A DNA stretch of 64,000 bases from Salinarimonas ramus. GTDB lineage: Bacteria; Pseudomonadota; Alphaproteobacteria; Rhizobiales; Beijerinckiaceae. Below, piece after piece: positions 54,397-61,322 of this stretch. The translations under genes and the position numbers were made by a program. A model generated the notes under the pieces. The model worked only from the letters and a program-made list of their open reading frames with translations. It did no database searches and had not been told where the DNA came from. The stretch's first letter is position 1. Each line of letters begins with the position of its first letter. The stretch spans positions 133,322 to 197,321 of the forward strand of contig NZ_BMMF01000006.1 in assembly GCF_014645695.1 (NCBI RefSeq). The letters run 5' to 3'.

Positions 54397-56751
54397 ATGA
54401 AGATCGCCATCATCGGGGGAGGCCCCGCCGGCCTCTATTTCGCGATCCTGATGAAGAAGCAGGACCCCGCGCGCGAGATCACCGTCTACGAGCGCAACCG
54501 CCCCGACGACACGTTCGGCTTCGGCGTCGTGTTCTCGGACGCGACGCTCGACGGGTTCGAGCGCTACGACGAGCCGAGCTATCGCCGCATCACCCAGGAA
54601 TTCGCGTATTGGGACGACATCGCCATCCACTTCAAGGGCGACGTCCACCGCATCGGCGGCAACGGCTTCTGCGGCTGCTCGCGGCGCACGCTGCTCCTCA
54701 TCCTGCAGGACCGCGCCCGTGAGCTGGGCGTCGAGCTCGTCTTCGAGGCGGAGGTGGACGACGAGAGCCGTTTCGCCGACGCCGACCTGATCATCGCCGC
54801 CGACGGCATCAACTCGCGCATCCGCGAGAAATTCGCCGAGCATTTCGCGCCGCAGGTGGACCTGCGCCCCAACAAGTTCGCCTGGATGGGCTCGACGAAG
54901 CCGCTCGACGCTTTCACCTTCATCTTTCAGGAGACGCAGTGGGGGCCGTTCATCGCCCACGCCTACCAGTACGAGAAGAACCGCTCGACCTGGGTCTTCG
55001 AGACCGATCCGGACACCTACGACCGCGCCGGCCTCGCCTCCATGACGGAGGAAGAGAGCGCCGCCCTGATGAAGCGCGTCTTCGCCGAGCATCTCGACGG
55101 CCACGAGGTGATCACCAATCGCTCGCTGTGGCGCAACTTCCCCATGATCCGCAATACGCGCTGGGTGAAGGACAACATCGTGCTGCTCGGCGACGCCAAG
55201 TCGACGGCGCACTTCTCCATCGGCTCGGGCACCAAGCTCGCCATGGAGGACGCGATCGCGCTCTACGAGAGCGTCCGCCGCCAGCCGCGCGACGTGCCCG
55301 CCGCGCTCGCCGCCTTCGAGACGGTGCGCCGCGAGGAGACCGAGAAGACCCAGCACGCCGCCGACGTGTCGCTCGTCTGGTTCGAGCACGTGGCGCGCTT
55401 CTGGGACTTCGACCCGGTGAAGTTCGCCTTCGGCCTGATGACCCGCGCCAAGGCGATCACCTACGACAACCTGCGACTGCGCGCCCCCGAATTCGTCGCC
55501 GAGGTGGACCGGCTCTTCGCCCGGGAGGTGTGCGAGGCGGGTTTCGCGGTCGACGTCGAGAACCCCCACGTGCCGATGTTCCAGCCGTTCCGGCTGCGGG
55601 ACATGGTGGTGGCGAACCGCGCCGTGATGTCGCCGATGTGCATGTACTCGGCGACGGACGGCGTGCCCAACGACTTCCACCTCGTCCATTACGGCTCGCG
55701 CGCCATCGGCGGCCCGGGCCTGATGTTCACCGAGATGGTCGTCGTCTCACCCGAGGCCCGCATCACGCCGGGCTGCGCCGGCATCTGGACCGACGAGCAG
55801 GAGGCCCAGTGGGCGCGCATCGTCTCCTTCGTGCGCGCCAACAGCGAGACCAAGATCTGCCTCCAGCTCGGGCATGCCGGGCGCAAGGGCGCGACGAAGC
55901 TGATGTGGGAGGGCATGGACCGGCCGCTCTCCGAGGGCGGCTGGGAGGTCTGCTCGGCCTCGCCGCTGCCCTACTTCCCCGACAGCGCCGTACCGCGCGA
56001 GATCGATCGCGCCGGCATGGACAAGGTGAAGGCCGACTTCGTCGCCGCGGTGGAGCGCGCCGAGCGCGTGGGCTTCGACATGGTCGAGCTGCACTGCGCC
56101 CACGGCTACCTGCTCGCGAGCTTCCTCTCGCCGCTGACCAACCGCCGCACCGACGAATACGGCGGCTCGATCGAAAACCGCCTGCGCTTCCCGCTCGAGG
56201 TGTTCGAGGCCATGCGCGCGGCCTGGCCGGCGCACAAGCCGATGTCGGTGCGCATCTCCGCCACCGACTGGGCCGAGGGCGGCCTCAGCCCCGACGATTC
56301 GGTGGCGATCTCGCGCGCCTTCGCCCAGGCGGGCGTCGACCTCATCGACGTCTCCACCGGCCAGACCGTGCGCGAATCGCGCCCCGTCTTCGGGCGCATG
56401 TTCCAGACGCCGTTCTCCGACCGCATCCGCAACGAGGCGCGCGTCGCCACCATGTGCGTGGGCAACATCACGACGGCGGACCAGATCAACACGATCCTCG
56501 CCGCCGGCCGCGCCGACCTCGTGGCGCTCGGGCGCCCGCACCTCGTCGATCCGTCCTTCGTGATGAAGGCCTCGGCCTGGTACGGCGTGAAGCAGCATTG
56601 CCCGCCCCAATACCAGCCCGGCCAGGACCAGATCTTCCGCAATTCCGTGCGCGACCGGGCCGACCTCGAGGATCTCAAGATCCGCGGCAAGCCCAAGACC
56701 CGCGCCGAGCTCAAGGCCGAGGCCGCGGGGGTGAAGCAGGCGGCCGAATGA
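54397..56751 (+). CDS. Fused salicylyl-CoA 5-hydroxylase/oxidoreductase-type enzyme
   Basis: A 784-residue two-domain flavoprotein. Residues 1-380 are an FAD monooxygenase ([15 protein letters not shown] for [18 protein letters not shown] for the second FAD site). Residues about 395-765 are an old-yellow-enzyme-type FMN reductase ([40 protein letters not shown]). This fusion is that of the bifunctional salicylyl-CoA 5-hydroxylase/oxidoreductase and of 2-aminobenzoyl-CoA monooxygenase/reductase; the sequence alone does not choose. Neither a CoA ligase nor other aromatic genes lie nearby. An AT-rich palindrome precedes it. Confidence 0.88.
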   Translation: MKIAIIGGGPAGLYFAILMKKQDPAREITVYERNRPDDTFGFGVVFSDATLDGFERYDEPSYRRITQEFAYWDDIAIHFKGDVHRIGGNGFCGCSRRTLLLILQDRARELGVELVFEAEVDDESRFADADLIIAADGINSRIREKFAEHFAPQVDLRPNKFAWMGSTKPLDAFTFIFQETQWGPFIAHAYQYEKNRSTWVFETDPDTYDRAGLASMTEEESAALMKRVFAEHLDGHEVITNRSLWRNFPMIRNTRWVKDNIVLLGDAKSTAHFSIGSGTKLAMEDAIALYESVRRQPRDVPAALAAFETVRREETEKTQHAADVSLVWFEHVARFWDFDPVKFAFGLMTRAKAITYDNLRLRAPEFVAEVDRLFAREVCEAGFAVDVENPHVPMFQPFRLRDMVVANRAVMSPMCMYSATDGVPNDFHLVHYGSRAIGGPGLMFTEMVVVSPEARITPGCAGIWTDEQEAQWARIVSFVRANSETKICLQLGHAGRKGATKLMWEGMDRPLSEGGWEVCSASPLPYFPDSAVPREIDRAGMDKVKADFVAAVERAERVGFDMVELHCAHGYLLASFLSPLTNRRTDEYGGSIENRLRFPLEVFEAMRAAWPAHKPMSVRISATDWAEGGLSPDDSVAISRAFAQAGVDLIDVSTGQTVRESRPVFGRMFQTPFSDRIRNEARVATMCVGNITTADQINTILAAGRADLVALGRPHLVDPSFVMKASAWYGVKQHCPPQYQPGQDQIFRNSVRDRADLEDLKIRGKPKTRAELKAEAAGVKQAAE

Positions 56752-56754
56752 GGG

Positions 56755-56773
56755 GAGGGGGTGCGCCCCCCTC
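56755..56773. terminator. Hairpin between convergent genes
   Basis: GAGGGGG and CCCCCCTC pair around TGCG with one bulged base. It lies between the stops of the convergent hydroxylase and aldolase genes and may end both transcripts; there is no T-tract. Confidence 0.45.
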
Positions 56774-56774
56774 G

Positions 56775-57446
56775 TCACCCCACCTTGCCGTAGCCCGAGA
56801 ACTTCGCCGCCACGCGCGCCATCTCGTCGTCGTCGAGGATGACGGGGTCGAGGCCGGCGGCCAGCAGGGCGAGGTATTGGCCGGCGAGGTTCTCCACCTC
56901 GCCGGCGATGGCGAGCGCGCCCTCGAGCGTCGCGCCCGCCGCGATGACGCCGTGATTGGCCAAGAGCGCCGCCTTGCGGCCCTCGAGCGCCGCCACCGCG
57001 TTCGCCGCGAGATCGGCGGAGCCGAAGGTTGCGTAGTCCGCGACCCGGATGTCCCGGCCCCCGCAATAGGCGACCATGTAGTGGAAGGCCGGGATCGGCC
57101 GGCGCGCGCAGGCGAGCGCCGTCGCCTTCGGGCTGTGCGTGTGCACGATGGCGTGGACGTCGGGCCGGGCCTTGTAGATCTCCGTATGGAACGGCCATTC
57201 GGAGGAGGGGCGCCGCGAGCCCTCGTCCCGCGCCCTGCCGTCGAGGGCGATGGCGACGAGATCGGCGGGCGTCGTCTCGGCATAGGGCAGGCCGGACGGC
57301 GTGATGATCAGCCCATCGCCGACGCGCGCCGAGACGTTGCCGGACTTCGTGGGGCAGAAGCCCGCCTGGTCCATGGCCTGCGCCACCCGCACGATGCGTG
57401 CGCGCAGATCGTGCTCGTTCCCCGCCGTGTCGTCTTCTGCGCTCAT
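56775..57446 (-). CDS. Class II aldolase (putative 5-methylthioribulose/5-deoxyribulose 1-phosphate aldolase)
   Basis: A 223-residue zinc aldolase of the fuculose-phosphate aldolase/adducin family, with the zinc-binding HTHS in AIVHTHSPKATALA, the catalytic Glu in SSEWPFHTEIY and a third His in LLANHGVIAAG. The four-base overlap with mtnA makes the likely substrate the product of MtnA: 5-methylthioribulose 1-phosphate or 5-deoxyribulose 1-phosphate, cut to DHAP and an aldehyde (the DHAP shunt). The alternative, MtnB dehydratase, shares the fold; other methionine salvage genes (mtnC, mtnD) are absent here. Confidence 0.82.
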   Translation of the reverse strand: MSAEDDTAGNEHDLRARIVRVAQAMDQAGFCPTKSGNVSARVGDGLIITPSGLPYAETTPADLVAIALDGRARDEGSRRPSSEWPFHTEIYKARPDVHAIVHTHSPKATALACARRPIPAFHYMVAYCGGRDIRVADYATFGSADLAANAVAALEGRKAALLANHGVIAAGATLEGALAIAGEVENLAGQYLALLAAGLDPVILDDDEMARVAAKFSGYGKVG

Positions 57447-58546
57447 TCCGCCGCCGATCGCGTGTAGTCCGGGTAGAGCCCGGCGATGCCCTCGCGGGAG
57501 GCCGGGCAGATGCCGCGCTCGGTGACGAGCCCCGCCACGAGCCGCGCGGGCGTGACGTCGAAGGCCGGGTTCGCCGCCGGGCTGCCGGGCGCCACGACGC
57601 GCACGTCGTGGACGGCGCCATCCTCGTCGATGCCGACGAGGTTCGTCACCTCGCGCGCGGACCGCTCCTCGATGGGGATCTCCGCCAGCCCGTCGTCCAG
57701 CGACCAGTCGATCGTCGTGACGGGCAGCGTGACGTAGAAGGGCACGTCGTTGTCGCGGGCGGCGAGGGCCTTGAGATAGGTGCCGATCTTGTTGCAGACG
57801 TCGCCCGACGCCGTGGTGCGGTCCGAGCCGACGAAGCAGATGTCGACCTTGCCGTGCTGCATCAGGTGCCCGCCGGCATTGTCGACGACGACGGTGTGGG
57901 GCACGCCGTGGGCGCCGAGCTCGTAGGCGGTGAGTGCCGCGCCCTGGTTGCGCGGGCGGGTCTCGTCCACATAGACGTGGACCGGGATGCCCGCGTCGTG
58001 CGCCTGGTAGATCGGGGAGAGGGCCGTGCCCCAGTCCACCGTCGCGAGCCAGCCCGCATTGCAATGGGTGAGCACGTTCACCGTGCGCCCGGTCTTCGCG
58101 TGGATCTCGGCCAGGAGGCGCGCGCCGTTGGCGCCGATGGCGTGGTTCTGCTCCACGTCCTCGTCGCAGATCGCCTCCGCCTCGGTCCAGGCGGCGCGCA
58201 CGCGCTCGCGGCCCGACAGCGGGGCGAGGCGATTCTCGACCCGCGAGAGCGCCCAGTGCAGGTTCACCGCGGTGGGTCGCGTCGCGCCGAGCACGCGCAC
58301 GGCCTGCGCGAGCGCTTCGTCGGAGGCGTCCGCGTCCATGGCCAGCGCGATTCCGTAGGCGGCGGTGGCGCCGATGAGGGGCGCGCCGCGCACCTGCATG
58401 TCGCGGATCGCGGTGGCCGCCTCCTCCACGGTGGAGAGGCGCGCGATCTCGAAGGCGAAGGGGAGCTTCGTCTGGTCGATGATGCTCACCCCCGCGCCGT
58501 CCTCGGCCGGGAAGATCGTCCGGTAGTGCCGCCCGTGTATCCGCAT
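57443..58546 (-). CDS. mtnA: S-methyl-5-thioribose-1-phosphate isomerase
   Basis: Isomerises 5-methylthioribose 1-phosphate (and 5-deoxyribose 1-phosphate) to the ribulose form. The 367-residue protein has the catalytic Cys in LTHCNAGWLAT and the catalytic Asp in VGSDRTTASGDVCNKIGT, as in eIF2B-like MtnA. The start is ATG 58546 (MRIHGRHYRTIFP); the upstream frame is Arg-rich shadow. Its stop overlaps the aldolase ATG by four bases. Together they can return the ribose part of methylthioadenosine or 5'-deoxyadenosine to central metabolism. Confidence 0.95.
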   Translation of the reverse strand: MRIHGRHYRTIFPAEDGAGVSIIDQTKLPFAFEIARLSTVEEAATAIRDMQVRGAPLIGATAAYGIALAMDADASDEALAQAVRVLGATRPTAVNLHWALSRVENRLAPLSGRERVRAAWTEAEAICDEDVEQNHAIGANGARLLAEIHAKTGRTVNVLTHCNAGWLATVDWGTALSPIYQAHDAGIPVHVYVDETRPRNQGAALTAYELGAHGVPHTVVVDNAGGHLMQHGKVDICFVGSDRTTASGDVCNKIGTYLKALAARDNDVPFYVTLPVTTIDWSLDDGLAEIPIEERSAREVTNLVGIDEDGAVHDVRVVAPGSPAANPAFDVTPARLVAGLVTERGICPASREGIAGLYPDYTRSAAE

Positions 58547-58661
58547 CGCCTCGCGCCTCCCGCGCCGCCGCGCGCCTCGTGCTCGCCCCACGTTCCTCGC
58601 CCTGTGCAATAGGGGCGCGCGGCGTCGCGCACGTCAAGGGTGCGGCGTGGGCGAGGTGGCG

Positions 58662-58676
58662 TTAACCCAGCGTTAA
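58662..58676. promoter_or_regulatory. CtrA box between mtnA and two short ORFs
   Basis: TTAA (58662-58665), seven bases, TTAA (58673-58676): exact match to TTAA-N7-TTAA. It lies 24 bases before the first short ORF on the plus strand and 116 bases before mtnA on the minus strand. Confidence 0.6.
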
Positions 58677-58699
58677 CCCTGCCGGGCGACCCTCCTCTC

Positions 58700-58795
58700 A
58701 TGAACAGATCGACGCGACCCAGAAGCAGGCCTGATCACCCTCGTTTCGAAGGCGAGAGCCGGGCGCGCCGCACCTTCACGGCGGACACGCGATGA
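58700..58795 (+). CDS. Possible 31-residue basic peptide
   Basis: A short open frame, MNRSTRPRSRPDHPRFEGES and on, highly basic. There is no Shine-Dalgarno site. It is listed because its stop overlaps the ATG of the next short frame by four bases (ATGA), the coupling seen throughout this genome, and because a CtrA box lies just upstream. It may be a leader peptide or not translated at all. Confidence 0.25.
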   Translation: MNRSTRPRSRPDHPRFEGESRARRTFTADTR

Positions 58796-58899
58796 GGCTG
58801 GTCGTCACGAGCCTCGTCACGGCGTCCGCCGTCCTCGCTTTCGCGGGCCTCGCCTTGTTCGGGCTGGGCGCCGGGGCGATCCTCCTCGTCGCGCTCTGA
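58792..58899 (+). CDS. Possible 35-residue single-pass membrane peptide
   Basis: The open frame encodes MRLVVTSLVTASAVLAFAG followed by LALFGLGAGAILLVAL: one basic residue, then an unbroken hydrophobic helix, the shape of a membrane microprotein. Its ATG overlaps the preceding short frame (ATGA). A ribosome site is weak. A CtrA box lies about 115 bases upstream. No homologue is recognised. Confidence 0.4.
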   Translation: MRLVVTSLVTASAVLAFAGLALFGLGAGAILLVAL

Positions 58900-58984
58900 G
58901 CGTCGGGCCCGCGTGCGATCGTGCACGGCCGCCGCGCACGATCGCGGGGTTGAAACCGAGCGCGCGAGGGTCGATCATGGAGCC

Positions 58985-59836
58985 ATGACAGACATCGCGA
59001 GGAGCCGGTCCGACGCGACCGTGGAGAGCGACGACGCCACCCCCGCCGTGGCGCCGAAGCAGCCCGTCCTGATCGTCCTGCATCAGGAGACCTCCATCCC
59101 GGGGCGGGTGGGGACGCTGCTGCGCGAGCGCGGTCACCCGCTCGACATCCGTCGCCCGCGCTTCGGCGATCCCCTGCCGGACACGCTCGCGCATCACGCG
59201 GGCGCCGTCGTCTTCGGCGGGCCTATGAGCGCCAACGACGAGGAGGACTTCCTCGCCCGCGAGATGGATTGGTGCGGCGTCGCTCTGCGCGAGGAGAAGC
59301 CCTTCCTCGGCCTGTGCCTCGGCGCGCAGCTGCTCGCGCGTCACCTCGGCGGGCGGGTCTACCCGCACGAGAACGGCCTCGCCGAGATCGGCTATTACCC
59401 GCTGCGCCCGACGCAGGAGGGGATGCGGCTCACGGCGCGCATCGGTGTCGACTGGCCGGGCCACGTCTACCATTGGCACCGCGAGGGCTTCGATTGCCCC
59501 ACCGGCGCGGTGACGCTCGCCACCGGCGACGACTTCCCCGTCCAGGCCATCCGCGTCGGCCCCGCCGCCTACGGCTTCCAGTTCCACCCGGAGGTCACCT
59601 ACGCCATGACCTGCCGCTGGACGACGCGGGCGCACGAGCGCCTGTCGCTGCCCAACGCCCAGCCGCGCAAGGCGCATCTCGAGGGTCGCCTCATCCACGA
59701 CGCGCCGGTGCGCGCCTGGCTCGACGCTTTCCTCGACCATTGGCTGGCGGGCGGAATGGTGGATGCCGGAGCGAGCCGGGGGGAAGAGGGCGGCCACGCC
59801 ATGATCCCCCGCGCGGCGGCGGCGAGCTCCCTTTGA
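58985..59836 (+). CDS. Class I glutamine amidotransferase-like protein
   Basis: A 283-residue protein with a GATase1 domain (about 30-215) of the GuaA-like stand-alone type. The nucleophile Cys is in LGLCLGAQLLARHLGG and the His/Glu pair in FQFHPEVT, so the triad is complete. Such stand-alone proteins may hydrolyse glutamine or gamma-glutamyl compounds (YfeJ/PuuD-like), with no synthetase partner here. The C-terminal 60 residues are an extra helical/Ala-rich part. A GGAG run precedes the ATG at 58985. Confidence 0.88.
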   Translation: MTDIARSRSDATVESDDATPAVAPKQPVLIVLHQETSIPGRVGTLLRERGHPLDIRRPRFGDPLPDTLAHHAGAVVFGGPMSANDEEDFLAREMDWCGVALREEKPFLGLCLGAQLLARHLGGRVYPHENGLAEIGYYPLRPTQEGMRLTARIGVDWPGHVYHWHREGFDCPTGAVTLATGDDFPVQAIRVGPAAYGFQFHPEVTYAMTCRWTTRAHERLSLPNAQPRKAHLEGRLIHDAPVRAWLDAFLDHWLAGGMVDAGASRGEEGGHAMIPRAAAASSL

Positions 59837-59994
59837 GCCGGTTCGTCACGACGTCTGGCGCCGTCACCGGAAGTCGTCCGGGCGCGTGATTCGCGCTCGG
59901 GTGGAGAGATGCGTCGTCCCACCGACTGGACGTTCGCCTCGACGCACCCCATCTCGATGAGAGCGGTACGCGCGCGCCGAAGGTGGCGAGCCCC

Positions 59995-60020
59995 GGAACG
60001 CGAGGGCGCCCCTACCCGTT
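59995..60020 (+). promoter_or_regulatory. EcfG-type general stress response promoter
   Basis: GGAAC (59995-59999), 17 bases, CGTT (60017-60020): exact EcfG consensus, the third in the window. Predicted start near 60027, about 60 bases before the ATG at 60088. Confidence 0.75.
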
Positions 60021-60087
60021 CCCGACTGTCGGCGCGTGCCGTGGGCGCGCGCCTCCATCCACACGAAGACCGAAAGGCGCGATCACC

Positions 60088-60336
60088 ATGCGTGGGAATC
60101 CCATCACCGGAGCGGCGCAAGGCGTCAGCATCACGGATACCGTGGCGCGCGGCCAGCGCATCCTCGAGGAGCGCCCCGAGCCGCGTGGACGGGAGCGGTA
60201 TGCCGGTCGCACCAATCGCCCGCCGCGCGGCGCCAATGCGAGCTTCGCGAGCGACAGAACCGAGGCCGAGACGGCCGACACCGAGAAGGTCGAGGCCGAC
60301 GGCGCCGAGACCGCCGACGCGAAAGAGGAGGACTGA
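60088..60336 (+). CDS. Small hydrophilic protein, putative general stress protein
   Basis: An 82-residue charged protein of no recognised family. The N-terminal half is basic (RGQRILEERPEPRGRERYAGR), and the C-terminal 30 residues are acidic (EAETADTEKVEADGAETADA), giving a two-sided charge pattern typical of disordered proteins. AAAGGCG precedes the ATG. The exact EcfG promoter upstream and the SWIB gene three bases downstream make a two-gene stress operon likely. It resembles in character, though not in sequence, the small gene at 3466-3777. Confidence 0.72.
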   Translation: MRGNPITGAAQGVSITDTVARGQRILEERPEPRGRERYAGRTNRPPRGANASFASDRTEAETADTEKVEADGAETADAKEED

Positions 60337-60339
60337 CCC

Positions 60340-60597
60340 ATGGCCGAGAAGAAAGCGAACTCCGCCCTGATGAAGCCGCTCACCCCCTCGCCGCAGCTGG
60401 CGGAGGTGGTGGGATCCGAGCCGCTGCCGCGCCCCGAGGTGGTGAGCAAGGTCTGGGACTACATCAAGAAGAACGACTTGCAGAACCCGCAGAACAAGCG
60501 CGAGATCATCGCCGACGACAAGCTCAAGCCCGTCTTCGGCAAGGACCGCGTGACCATGTTCGAGATGAACAAGTACCTTTCGCAGCACCTCAATTGA
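60340..60597 (+). CDS. SWIB/MDM2-domain protein
   Basis: An 85-residue protein that is essentially one SWIB domain: PLTPSPQLAEVVGSEPLPRP, then VVSKVWDYIKKNDLQNPQNK and MFEMNKYLSQHL. SWIB domains are known from eukaryotic chromatin-remodelling complexes and occur in bacteria as short proteins (in chlamydiae fused to topoisomerase), where they probably bind proteins on DNA. The function in alphaproteobacteria is unknown. The ATG is three bases after the stop of the EcfG-driven small gene, so it is likely stress-induced with it. Confidence 0.93.
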   Translation: MAEKKANSALMKPLTPSPQLAEVVGSEPLPRPEVVSKVWDYIKKNDLQNPQNKREIIADDKLKPVFGKDRVTMFEMNKYLSQHLN

Positions 60598-60636
60598 GGT
60601 GCGCGGCCGGGGATGATCCCCGGTGAGGGGGCGGCC

Positions 60637-61254
60637 TCAGGCCGCCCCGCGGCCCGTGCCCGCGAAGCGCACGATCTCCAGCATCACCTCCGCGAGCGCG
60701 GCCTCGAGGCCGAGCATGGCGGCGCGGCCCTCTATCGCCGCAACGGGCTTTTGCGCGGTGAAGACGCGCGCGGCGCCGACGCTGCCGTCGCTCTCGTTCA
60801 CCGCCCGCACCGCGATCTCGACGACGGCGAGGTTCGTCTGCGCATCCACCCAGAAGGTGCGGATGGACGAGTTGAGCTGCCAGTCCGGAGAGACGCGGTC
60901 GCCCGGACGGGCGACGCCTCCGAGGCGGCTCGCGTTCTCGAAGGTCTCGACGAGCCGCGTCTGCACGAGCGCGGGGAGCTGATCGGCGTACTGCACGCCC
61001 GGCAGGTACGACAGAGCGCCGTCAGCCTCGCGCACCACCACGCGCTCGGACGAGTAGAGCTCGATCGCCGAGGGCTCGACGACGAGGATCAGCCCCGGCA
61101 GCCGCATCGGCGCCGACACCTGCTCCACCGGCGCGGCCAGCCCGTAGGTCACGAGCGCCGGCGCGGAGGCGCAGCCCGCGAGCCCGGCGAGCGCGCCCAG
61201 CGCGAGCCCCGCCGCCAGCACGCGCCGGCCGGCCCGTCTCCGTGATCCGCTCAT
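60637..61254 (-). CDS. ABC transport auxiliary lipoprotein (Mla/Pqi type)
   Basis: A 205-residue predicted lipoprotein (lipobox LAGC, about residue 28) of the ABC-type transport auxiliary family related to PqiC, which works at the outer membrane beside MCE proteins. The typical segment is LPGLILVVEPSAIELYSSERVVVRE. I chose ATG 61254 since it gives a normal lipoprotein signal; ATG 61326 would overlap the MlaD stop by four bases (ATGA) but adds a 24-residue hydrophilic leader. It is the last gene of the Mla-type operon with mlaD and mlaF. Confidence 0.88.
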   Translation of the reverse strand: MSGSRRRAGRRVLAAGLALGALAGLAGCASAPALVTYGLAAPVEQVSAPMRLPGLILVVEPSAIELYSSERVVVREADGALSYLPGVQYADQLPALVQTRLVETFENASRLGGVARPGDRVSPDWQLNSSIRTFWVDAQTNLAVVEIAVRAVNESDGSVGAARVFTAQKPVAAIEGRAAMLGLEAALAEVMLEIVRFAGTGRGAA

Positions 61255-61322
61255 CGCTCCGCGCCCCCACACGTTCTTCGTCGTCGATCCGTCTCGATCG
61301 ATAGCCGGTTCAGCCCGCATCG

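Larger units (their letters stand above)
58547..58984. other. Intergenic region between mtnA and the amidotransferase gene
   Basis: This 438-base region between divergent genes holds no large gene. It contains a perfect CtrA box (58662-58676) and two overlapping short open frames (58700-58899), described separately. CACGATCGCACGC and GCGCACGATCG near 58910-58945 form an inverted repeat just before the amidotransferase gene, a possible terminator or operator. Confidence 0.5.
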
